Shown here one piece after another: positions 9,449 to 16,992 of a stretch of 37,899 nt of DNA. The stretch lies in assembly GCF_004799035.1 (NCBI RefSeq), contig NZ_MWIO01000042.1, forward strand, positions 1 to 37,899. The letters run 5' to 3'. The stretch's first letter is position 1; each line of letters begins with the position of its first letter. The stretch comes from Rhodanobacter lindaniclasticus. Lineage in GTDB: Bacteria > Pseudomonadota > Gammaproteobacteria > Xanthomonadales > Rhodanobacteraceae. Both the position numbers and the translations under genes were made by a program. The notes under the pieces are model-generated. The model was not told where the DNA came from. It did no database searches and worked only from the letters and a program-made list of their open reading frames with translations.

Positions 9449-11046
9449 GGCGCCGGCACCCCGGCCTCCAGCGCCTCCCGCAGAGGTTCCAGCTGGCGGG
9501 CGTAGGGCTGCCATTCGCCGAAGCCGCGGGTGTGGATCGGCTCGCGCACCTGCGCGCTGCTGGGCGTGGCGACCGGGCCGGGGTGGCGTTCGGGGTGCAG
9601 GCAGGCCGCTTCGGGCGCCAGGCCGCAATGCGCCAGCACCCGCGCCAGCTCGGCTTCCGGTGCGTGCACCAGCGTCTCGTAGTGCACGTCGAGCATCGCG
9701 CCCGGCAGGCACGCATGCCAGTGGCGGGCCAGCCGCGCGTATTGCGCGTAGTAGTGCGCCTGCGCGCGCAGCTCGTAGCTGTGCGGCGAGATGTTGCCGA
9801 AGAAGGTCCGGAAGTTGGAGAAGCAGACATCGAGCGGATCGCGCACCATGTGCAGGATCGGCGCCTGCGGCAAGGCCCGGCGGATGAAGCCGACCAGCTG
9901 GATGTTCGCCGGCAGCTTGTCGATGTAGTACGCCCGGCCCTGCGCCCGCCAGCGGGTCTGCGCGAGATAGCGCGCGCCCAGTTCGGCGTGGTCGAGCTCA
10001 CCGGCGCGCCGGGCGATCTCCTGCAATCCGTACGGTGCCGCCGCCGGCACGTCGGTGAGCCAGTGCAATTGGCGGCGGAAATCGGTGATCTCGCCGGCCG
10101 AGGCCACCTGCGAATGAGCCGACAGCATGCGATCGAGCAGGGTCGTGCCCGACCGCGGCATGCCGACGATGAAGATCGGGGTGGGGCCGGCCGCGACATC
10201 GCGCGTAGCGGCCGGTGCGGGCGTCATGCGGGTCAGCGCGTCGGTGGTGGCGACCTCGCGCCGGGGGTCATACGGATTGAGTTCGCGCATCAGCGCATTG
10301 CAGCTTGCCAGCGCGGGCCAGGCTTCCTCGTGCCGGCCCAGGTCGTGCAGCGTCTTGAAGCGGGCGTATTCGAACTGCGCGCGGACGAAGGTGACGTCGG
10401 GCCGCCGCTCGTCCCGGGGCAGCCGATGCAACTGTTCGCGCAGGGCGTCGAGGCGGTTGTCCGTCGGCGTCTGCCGACCCAGGTTGACCCAGGCCACGGC
10501 GGCATCGCCGAACTGCGGCCAGCGCGTCAGGCACCGCTGCAGCACGGCGCGGGCGCGCTCGAGCTCGCCGCTGAACTGCAGCAGCATCGCATGCAGTTGC
10601 AGCTCGCCGGGCGTGTCGACACCGGCGGCGAGGGCCTGCTCCAGCAGAACCCGCGCCGGCGCGATCTCGCCGATCTGGAAGCGCAGGTGGGCCTGGGCCG
10701 CCAGCAGCTCCGCCGGTGGTCGGGGCGCCTGCGCCAGCAGGTCGAGGCAGGCGCGCGCCGCGACGGTCTCGCCTGCGCCGAGCAGGCATCGGATCACCTT
10801 GAGGATCAACCCTGCGTCGCGCGGGAGATGCCGCGCCAGTTGCAGCATGCACGCCGCGGCTTCGCGCAACCGGCCGCGGCGGAGCATCACCTGGGCCAGT
10901 TCGACCTGCGCGTGGAGGTCGTCCGGCACGCGCCGGACGAGGGCGGCCAGCGCCTCCTCTGCCGCCTGCCAGCGCTGGCTGGCGATGGCCTGCCCGGCGC
11001 TTTCGCGCAGGCGGGTTTCCTCGGCGGTCGGGTTCGCTGCAGCCAT
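9445..11046 (-). CDS. TPR-sulfotransferase fusion protein, first of pair
   Basis: This is a 533-aa protein with TPR-like helical repeats (about 10-285) followed by a sulfotransferase domain. IFIVGMPRSGTTLLDRML (291-308) is the PAPS 5' loop, DKLPANI (about 376-382) the middle block and RDPLDVCFSNF (402-412) the 3'-phosphate motif, so both cofactor sites look intact. The ATG at 11046 is preferred over an upstream in-frame start at 11109, because the extension reads like terminator-flanking DNA and lies partly in the hairpin. It lies downstream of the TonB receptor on the same strand, beyond a strong terminator. Such TPR-sulfotransferases recur next to Oar-like TonB receptors in related genomes as I know them, suggesting a shared but uncharacterised pathway. 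The substrate is not identifiable from sequence. Confidence 0.85.
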   Translation of the reverse strand: MAAANPTAEETRLRESAGQAIASQRWQAAEEALAALVRRVPDDLHAQVELAQVMLRRGRLREAAACMLQLARHLPRDAGLILKVIRCLLGAGETVAARACLDLLAQAPRPPAELLAAQAHLRFQIGEIAPARVLLEQALAAGVDTPGELQLHAMLLQFSGELERARAVLQRCLTRWPQFGDAAVAWVNLGRQTPTDNRLDALREQLHRLPRDERRPDVTFVRAQFEYARFKTLHDLGRHEEAWPALASCNALMRELNPYDPRREVATTDALTRMTPAPAATRDVAAGPTPIFIVGMPRSGTTLLDRMLSAHSQVASAGEITDFRRQLHWLTDVPAAAPYGLQEIARRAGELDHAELGARYLAQTRWRAQGRAYYIDKLPANIQLVGFIRRALPQAPILHMVRDPLDVCFSNFRTFFGNISPHSYELRAQAHYYAQYARLARHWHACLPGAMLDVHYETLVHAPEAELARVLAHCGLAPEAACLHPERHPGPVATPSSAQVREPIHTRGFGEWQPYARQLEPLREALEAGVPAP

Positions 11047-11092
11047 GGGCCGATGATAGCGGTCGATCCCGCAGGCTCGCGGGAAGCCGTGC

Positions 11093-11128
11093 AAAAAAAA
11101 AAGAGCCACCGACCGCGGTCGGTGGCTC
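11093..11128 (-). terminator. Strong rho-independent terminator after the TonB receptor gene
   Basis: A perfect 26-bp palindrome (11103-11128, arms GAGCCACCGACCG and its complement) is followed on the minus strand by ten T (plus-strand A tract 11093-11102). It lies 30 bp past the receptor stop and 47 bp before the first sulfotransferase. It should stop most receptor transcripts, leaving the sulfotransferases to read-through or their own promoter. Confidence 0.92.
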
Positions 11129-11158
11129 GACTTGGCCAGTGTGGGCCAGTTCCGCAGA

Positions 11159-14100
11159 TCAGTAGTCGTAGCTTACCGACAGACGCACCATGCGCGGCGG
11201 CTGGAAGTAGATGCCGTCGCCGTAGGCCGGGTTGACCAGGATGGCGTTGTTGTCGGGGTCGTAGCCGTTGGCAAAGGCCGGGTCGGTCTGGATCGCCTTC
11301 TGCTCGTTGAAGGCGTTGAACACGTCCAGGTTGAACGCCAGCTTGTGGTCGGCGAACGACGGGGTGTAGTGCACGCCGAAGTTGAGCTGCTTCGTCCACG
11401 GCGTATGCCCGGCGTCGCCCGGAGCGATCCGCTCGCCGTGGCACCAGTGGTAGTTGCCGCTGCCGTAGTTGTTGTAGCCGGACGGGTCGCCATCGGCACC
11501 CGGGCCATAGTGGTCGTCACCCGTGCCCTCCGGGCCGTAGTAGCCCAGGCACTCCTTCGGGTAGCCCGACTGCGCCAGCACGGTGGCCGACAGCAGCCAT
11601 TCCGGCGTGAACTGGTAGGCGCCGCGGATGCGGATCTGGTGCTTGCGCACGTTGGCGAGCTCGCCGTTGGCGCCATCCATCAGCTGCCAGGTGTCCCAGT
11701 CCTCGGTCTTGGACACGTCGGCCTGGCCGAAGTCCGAACGCACCTGGCCCTCGGTGTTGCCGAAGCCACGGCTGTAGGTGTAGTCGATGCGCGCCTGCCA
11801 CTTGCCGTCGAAGGGATGCTCCAGGTACAGGTTCAGCGAACCGGTCTTGCGCTTGACGCCCTGGATGTAGCCCCAGTCCTGCTGCGTCATCGGCACCAGT
11901 TGGCTGGTGCTGCCATCGTCCGACTTCACCAGGATGGTGTTGGTCTGGCCCGGGTTGATCAGGCGGCAGTAGGACGCGCCGTACAGCGAGTTGTAGTACC
12001 CGGAATCACCGTCGAACAGGTCGGTCGTGGTGATCATGCCGAGCTTCTGCATCTTGGTCTCGAGGCTCGTCGGCGAGCACTCGTCGTCGATCGCGCTTTT
12101 CAGGTCGCGCCACATCGCCTTGGCACCGTAGACCCACTCCTCGTTGAGCTTCTTGTCGAAGCCGAGGATGAACTCGTCCAGGTATTCCGGCTTCAGGTTG
12201 CGCGCGGTGACCTGCTCGGGATCCTTGGGCAGGCCGAACTCGCCGTCGGGCGAAGTGGTCGGGCCCAGCGCGGTGATGCCGGTCGGCACGCCGGTGTCCG
12301 GGTCCACGCCGGTGTAGCTGTAGCGGGTGGTGAGGTAGGTCGAGGCATTCGCCGCGCGCTCGGCCGCGTTGTCCGGCAGCGCCAGGTAGTAGCGGCCCAC
12401 GTTGCCGTAGATCTTGAACGAGGAGTCGCCGTTGACGTCCCAGCTGGCGCCGATGCGCGGTTCCCACTGGTTCTTCTCGTCGACGAAGGGCTTGCCCACG
12501 TCGTTGTAGTTGGTGAAGTGGTCGTTGCGGATGCCGATGTCCAGCAGCAGGTTCGGCGTGATCTGCCAGTCGTCCTGCAGGTAGTAGGCCTTCTGCCGGG
12601 TGGACATGCTGGTTTCCCAGCCGATCTCGCGCTTCTGCACCACGGTGTCGGACAGGTAGCGCCAGTAGTAGTTGAGATCGGGGTTGTCCGGGTTCTGCTG
12701 GTTCTGGCCCTGGTGGCTGGCGCTGTAGCTCATGTTGTCGATACCGACCGACAGGTCGTGATCGCCCAGCCGGTAATCGAAGTCCACGCGCAGGCCGTGG
12801 GTGGCGTTGGTGGCCTGGTCGGAGAACCAGGCGGTGTTGGTCTGCGAGTTGTTGATGCCGAACGGGCCAGTGCCCGGAGGCAGGTAGGCGGGGTTCTGGT
12901 TCTGCGGCCGGGAAATGAACGGCAGCGGGTTGGGAGCGTACTGCGTGGGGTTCTGGAACTTGCCCTTGCCGTAGAGGATGCTCAGCGTGGCGTCGTCGGT
13001 GATGTAGCTGGTGAAGTGGCCGATGTAGAACTGCGCGTTGTGCTTGTCGATGTCGTTCTTGGTCAGGTACTCGCCGCGGGTCAGCGACGGCGTGTCGAAC
13101 GCATAGGTCGAACCGGCACCGTTGGTCTGGTGGTTCTTCAACATCGTCAGTTCGAGCAGGTTGTTGTCGGTGATGTTCCAGTCCAGTTTGCCGTACAGCT
13201 TGGTGGCCTTGTCCGTGTCGTAGGCGACGACCTGGTTCTGTGCCACCTGCACGTCGGTCGACTGGACCTTGTCGGTTTCCGCGGCCAGGAACATGTACAG
13301 CTTGTCCTCGAGCAGCGGGCCACCCAGATAGGCGGAGTACGAGGTTTCCCACTGCTTGTTGTCATTGCGGTACTGGTGGATCGTGCCCGCCAGTCCCGGA
13401 GTTTCCGGCACGTAGGCCACCCCGGTGGTCGAGGTCGGCAGGGTCGGGTTGCCGTAGCGGTTGTTGGTGGGGGTGCCCTCGAGGGCACGCGGCTGCCATA
13501 CCACCTGGCCACCGAAATGCCACTGGTTGGTGCCGCGCTTGCCGATCTGGTTGATCACGCCACCGTCGGAACGACCGTACTTGGCGTTGTAGCCGCCGGT
13601 CAGCGTTTCCTGCTGGTCGATCGCGCCATAGGGCAGCTGGAAGCCGCCCAGGTTCTTGTAGGGCTCGGCGGTGTTGTAGCCGTTCACGTAATAGGCGTTC
13701 TCGCTCACGCTCGAACCGCCGAACGCCACCAGGTTCTGGTTGGGATTGCCGGGGCCGGAGAAGAAGCCGCTGCCCGACACGGTGCCCGGCGCCAGCAGCG
13801 CGATCGACTCGGCATTGCGCACCACCGGGAGTTTCTTCAGTTCCGCGGCGGTGATCACCGTGCTGGAATTGACGCTGGTGACGTCGATCGGCGGAATGGC
13901 GGTGGCAGACACCGTCACCGTGCTTAGCGTGGTGGTGCTGACGGCGGCCGCGCCGAGCGTGATCGAGACACCGGAGCCCGGGGACAGCGTCACGGTGCGG
14001 CTGTCCACGACGGCGCCGTCCTTCTTCAGCGAGACGGTATAGGTCCCGACCGGCACGTTGCGAACCTGGAATGCACCCGAGCTGTCGACCACGACCTCGC

Positions 14101-14278
14101 GGTTGATACCGGATTTGTTGGAGACCACGACGGTTTCCCCGGTGGCCGCGGGTGCCTGGCCGAAGATGGAGCCGGTGGTCGACTGAGCCATGGCGACGCC
14201 GCCGAGGCTGGCGCCCAGGGCCAGGGCGAGCGCAGTGCGCCGCCACCCCGAGACGCGGATTTCATGGAATTTCTGCAT
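11159..14278 (-). CDS. TonB-dependent receptor, Oar-like with N-terminal carboxypeptidase-regulatory domain
   Basis: This is an outer-membrane active-transport receptor of 1039 aa. It has a signal peptide at 1-31 (basic GWRR, hydrophobic core, cleavage near AMA-Q) and a carboxypeptidase-regulatory-like beta-sandwich at about 35-110 with the GAFQVRNVPVGTYTVSL block. A plug domain (about 120-260, including YNAKYGRSDGGVIN) and a large beta-barrel follow, ending in a strand with terminal aromatic Tyr (LSVSYDY). The in-frame ATG at 14398 is rejected because the ATG at 14278 gives a clean signal peptide and has GGGAGA upstream. Oar-like receptors take up or export unknown, sometimes proteinaceous, substrates. 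The downstream sulfotransferase pair may act on a connected product. A promoter lies at 14451-14480 and a terminator at 11093-11128. Confidence 0.92.
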   Translation of the reverse strand: MQKFHEIRVSGWRRTALALALGASLGGVAMAQSTTGSIFGQAPAATGETVVVSNKSGINREVVVDSSGAFQVRNVPVGTYTVSLKKDGAVVDSRTVTLSPGSGVSITLGAAAVSTTTLSTVTVSATAIPPIDVTSVNSSTVITAAELKKLPVVRNAESIALLAPGTVSGSGFFSGPGNPNQNLVAFGGSSVSENAYYVNGYNTAEPYKNLGGFQLPYGAIDQQETLTGGYNAKYGRSDGGVINQIGKRGTNQWHFGGQVVWQPRALEGTPTNNRYGNPTLPTSTTGVAYVPETPGLAGTIHQYRNDNKQWETSYSAYLGGPLLEDKLYMFLAAETDKVQSTDVQVAQNQVVAYDTDKATKLYGKLDWNITDNNLLELTMLKNHQTNGAGSTYAFDTPSLTRGEYLTKNDIDKHNAQFYIGHFTSYITDDATLSILYGKGKFQNPTQYAPNPLPFISRPQNQNPAYLPPGTGPFGINNSQTNTAWFSDQATNATHGLRVDFDYRLGDHDLSVGIDNMSYSASHQGQNQQNPDNPDLNYYWRYLSDTVVQKREIGWETSMSTRQKAYYLQDDWQITPNLLLDIGIRNDHFTNYNDVGKPFVDEKNQWEPRIGASWDVNGDSSFKIYGNVGRYYLALPDNAAERAANASTYLTTRYSYTGVDPDTGVPTGITALGPTTSPDGEFGLPKDPEQVTARNLKPEYLDEFILGFDKKLNEEWVYGAKAMWRDLKSAIDDECSPTSLETKMQKLGMITTTDLFDGDSGYYNSLYGASYCRLINPGQTNTILVKSDDGSTSQLVPMTQQDWGYIQGVKRKTGSLNLYLEHPFDGKWQARIDYTYSRGFGNTEGQVRSDFGQADVSKTEDWDTWQLMDGANGELANVRKHQIRIRGAYQFTPEWLLSATVLAQSGYPKECLGYYGPEGTGDDHYGPGADGDPSGYNNYGSGNYHWCHGERIAPGDAGHTPWTKQLNFGVHYTPSFADHKLAFNLDVFNAFNEQKAIQTDPAFANGYDPDNNAILVNPAYGDGIYFQPPRMVRLSVSYDY

Positions 14279-14634
14279 TGCGGATGGATCTCCCCGAGAG
14301 AAAAGCCCGAAGGCCGGATGGCGCGAACCGGTTTCCCGGTCACGTCGCGTGCCGAACATTGCGTTCGATGTCGTCCATCCCGGTGCATGGCTCCCCAAAG
14401 CCCTTGCGCCGGCGGTGTGCAGGCGTCAGCAATGCAAGTCGACCCTGCCGAAAGTAATGCTCCGGGATTGTTATCGTCAATAATTTGTTTGTGATTTGTT
14501 GGAAAAACGTGAGTTACCTGCTGATTTTCCGTACCTTCCCGGGCTGCGGGCATGCGCCGGGAGCCGGCGCGAGGGCGCCGACCTCCGGCAGGTGGCGGAT
14601 TGCCTGCCACCGGTGCCGCCGCTACAGTGGCGGG
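14279..14634. other. Divergent intergenic region, TonB receptor / btuB
   Basis: This 356-bp gap contains the receptor promoter (14451-14480) in an AT-rich patch around 14460-14515, and presumably the btuB promoter before the riboswitch at 14635. GTTGGAAAAACG at about 14498 is the most AT-rich part. I see no gene here. Confidence 0.6.
14451..14480 (-). promoter_or_regulatory. Predicted sigma-70 promoter of the TonB receptor
   Basis: On the minus strand, TTGACG (14475-14480) and TACTTT (14451-14456) are separated by 18 bp inside an otherwise rare AT-rich patch. This would give a leader of about 165 nt before the receptor ATG. The -35 is close to consensus and the -10 weaker. Confidence 0.45.
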
Positions 14635-14839
14635 GTTCAGGTGTCCTGCGGGCCTCGCGCCCAAGGGATGAAACGGGAAGCCGGTGCGTGGTGTGCAAAC
14701 ACCGCAAGGCCGGCGCTGCCCCCGCAACGGTAAGCGAGAGACACGAACGGCGAAGGCCACTGTGCGATGCACGGGAAGGCGCCGTTCGCGGCGAGCGGAT
14801 CACCGCCCGCCACTCGCGAGCCCGGAGACCGGCCTGGAC
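14635..14839 (+). promoter_or_regulatory. Cobalamin (B12) riboswitch
   Basis: The closing stem pairs GTTCAGG (14635-14641) with CCTGGAC (14833-14839), including one G-U pair. Core blocks appear in the expected order: AAGGGATGAAACGGGAAGCC, GCTGCCCCCGCAACGGTAA, CCACTGTGCGATGCACGGGAAGG split over the P6-P7 region, and the B12 box AGCCCGGAGACCGGCCT (14819-14835). It precedes btuB by 135 bp. Adenosylcobalamin binding should repress btuB. Whether it acts by sequestering the ribosome site or by termination cannot be decided here; I see no T-tract terminator. Confidence 0.95.
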
Positions 14840-14974
14840 GATTCCTGGTGGCTCGCGGTGGGCGAGGCCGGACCACGGTCTTTCGTCCGTCGTTCCGTCC
14901 CGGTTCCTTCGCGCCTGCTGCCAGTCCCTCAGGACAAGCGGCCGTGCGCGGGTGCGCGGCGAAGGAAAACGAAG

Positions 14975-16840
14975 ATGAAGAAGACCTTGCTGGCCAGCTT
15001 GCTGCTGGCCTGTGCCACCGGCGCCGGCGCCACCGGGCAGGATCAAGCCGGGAAGAACCACGCCACCGCGCTGAAGCCGGTGATCGTCACCGCCACGCGC
15101 ACGCCGATCAGCGTCGGTGATTCGCTGTCGTCGGTGAGCGTGATCAGCCGCGCCGACATCGAGCGGCTGCAGCCGATGTCGATCGCCGACCTGCTGACCG
15201 GCCTGCCCGGGGTGAGTTTCGCCAACGCCGGCGGCTACGGCCAGCAGACCTCGCTGTTCCTGCGCGGCGCCAATTCCACCCACACCCTGCTGCTGGTCGA
15301 TGGCGTGCGGGTGGCCTCGGTCAGCGCCGGGCTGGCGGCGTTCGAACAGATTCCGGTGGAGCAGATCGAGCGCATCGAGATCGTGCGCGGCCCGCGCTCC
15401 AGCCTCTATGGCGCCGATGCGATCGGCGGCGTGATCCAGATCTTCACCCGCCGCGGTTCGCGCGACGGCGGCCTCGAACCGTCGCTGGCGCTCAGCGCCG
15501 GCACCGACAAGCTGTGGCGCGGCCAGCTCGGCCTGTCCGGCGGCAGCGAACACGGCTGGTACAACCTGGGCGCGGGCAGCCAGTACACCGGCGGCATCAA
15601 TACCTGCCGGGTCGGCGCCGCCGAAGCGTTCGCCGGTTGCTTCACCGACGAGCCGGATCGCGATCTGTCGCGCAACAGGAACCTCAGCGCCAGCGGCGGC
15701 TACCGCTGGGACAACGGCGCCGAACTGACCGGCACCTGGCTGCGCAGCCTGGGCGAGGCGCATTTCGACGGCAGCTACCAGAATCGCTGGCGCACCGTGC
15801 AGCAGGTCGCCGGCGCCACCTTCGGCTTCCACCCGCTGCAGGCATGGAAGAGCACGTTCAGCGCGGGCCAGAACCTGGACCGCTACGACAACTACGAGAA
15901 CGCGAACTTCGTCGGCTACATCTATTCGCGCCGCAACCAGGCCTCGTGGCAGAACGACATCAGCGTGGCCGCGGACCAGCTGCTGACGCTCGGCGTCGAC
16001 TGGCAGGGCGAGCACATCGACAGCGACACCGGCTTCCTTGCCACCCGCCGCCACGACACCGGCGCGTACGCGCAGTACCAGGCCACGTTCGGGCCGAACG
16101 AGCTGGCGCTCTCCGCACGGCGCGACAGGAACAGCCAGTACGGCCACCACGACACCGGCGCACTGGCATGGGGTTATCACTTCGATGGCGGACTGAAGCT
16201 CACCGCCAGCTACGGCAGCGCCTTCCACGCGCCCACCTTCAACGATCTCTACTATCCCTATGGCAGCGGCAACCCGGACCTGAAACCGGAGACCTCGCGC
16301 AGCGCGGAGCTGGGCCTGAGCCGGCAGCACGATGGCTGGAACTGGGCACTGAACGCCTACCAGACGCGCATCGACCAGCTGATCGCGCTGGACAACCAGT
16401 ACTTCCCGCGCAACATCAGCAAGGCGCGCATCCGCGGCGTGGAAGGCCAGTTCGGCGCCCGGCTCGGCGACTGGCAACTGCAGAGTTACCTGAGCTGGCT
16501 GCAGCCGCGCAACGACGATGGCGGCCCGGACGACGGCAACGTGCTGCCGCGTCGCGCCGGCCGGACGGCGCGCATCGACCTGGACCGCCGCTACGGCGCT
16601 TTCGGCGTCGGCGCCACGTTCAATGCCGCCGGCCACCGCTACGACGATGCGGCCAACGCGCATCGGTTGGGCGGTTACGCCACCACCGACCTGCGCGCCA
16701 GCTGGCAACTCGACCGCGCCTGGCAACTGGAAGCGCGCCTGGCCAACGCGTTCGACCGCCACTACGAGACGATCTGGTATTTCAACCAGCCCGGGCGCGA
16801 GCTGTTGCTGACCCTGCGCTACCGTCCCGGCGCGCGCTGA
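14975..16840 (+). CDS. btuB: TonB-dependent vitamin B12 receptor BtuB
   Basis: This is an outer-membrane receptor importing cobalamin with TonB energy. The 621-aa product matches BtuB length. It has a signal peptide at 1-20, a TonB box PVIVTATR (35-42), and a plug at about 45-155 with SLFLRGANSTHTLLLVDG and VRGPRSSLYGADAIGGVI. The 22-strand barrel ends LLLTLRYRPGAR. The start at 14975 has AAGGA 8 bases upstream and a classic signal peptide; the longer open frame upstream crosses the riboswitch and is not coding. The cobalamin riboswitch immediately upstream identifies the ligand much more firmly than homology alone. No cobalamin synthesis or btuFCD genes follow in the window; a repeat element and an RND pump come next. 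Confidence 0.94.
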   Translation: MKKTLLASLLLACATGAGATGQDQAGKNHATALKPVIVTATRTPISVGDSLSSVSVISRADIERLQPMSIADLLTGLPGVSFANAGGYGQQTSLFLRGANSTHTLLLVDGVRVASVSAGLAAFEQIPVEQIERIEIVRGPRSSLYGADAIGGVIQIFTRRGSRDGGLEPSLALSAGTDKLWRGQLGLSGGSEHGWYNLGAGSQYTGGINTCRVGAAEAFAGCFTDEPDRDLSRNRNLSASGGYRWDNGAELTGTWLRSLGEAHFDGSYQNRWRTVQQVAGATFGFHPLQAWKSTFSAGQNLDRYDNYENANFVGYIYSRRNQASWQNDISVAADQLLTLGVDWQGEHIDSDTGFLATRRHDTGAYAQYQATFGPNELALSARRDRNSQYGHHDTGALAWGYHFDGGLKLTASYGSAFHAPTFNDLYYPYGSGNPDLKPETSRSAELGLSRQHDGWNWALNAYQTRIDQLIALDNQYFPRNISKARIRGVEGQFGARLGDWQLQSYLSWLQPRNDDGGPDDGNVLPRRAGRTARIDLDRRYGAFGVGATFNAAGHRYDDAANAHRLGGYATTDLRASWQLDRAWQLEARLANAFDRHYETIWYFNQPGRELLLTLRYRPGAR

Positions 16841-16865
16841 TCGGGAATAGTCGGCGGGAAAAGCT

Positions 16866-16912
16866 GGCGGGCGGTGCCCGCCCTACGTCGGGTAGGGCGG
16901 GCGCTGCCCGCC
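16866..16912. repeat. GGCGGGC palindromic repeat pair
   Basis: Two copies of the palindrome family seen at 40-95, GGCGGGCGGTGCCCGCC (16866-16882) and GGCGGGCGCTGCCCGCC (16896-16912), flank CTACGTCGGGTAG. The whole can fold as one larger hairpin. It lies in the 152-bp gap between btuB and the first RND gene and may act as a terminator or REP element. Confidence 0.7.
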
Positions 16913-16992
16913 GGCCGCGTCCGCATGCATGCCGCCCGTCACTGCCAGCGGCCGCATGGGTGCCGCTATGCTTGGGCGACAGGGAGATCCAC

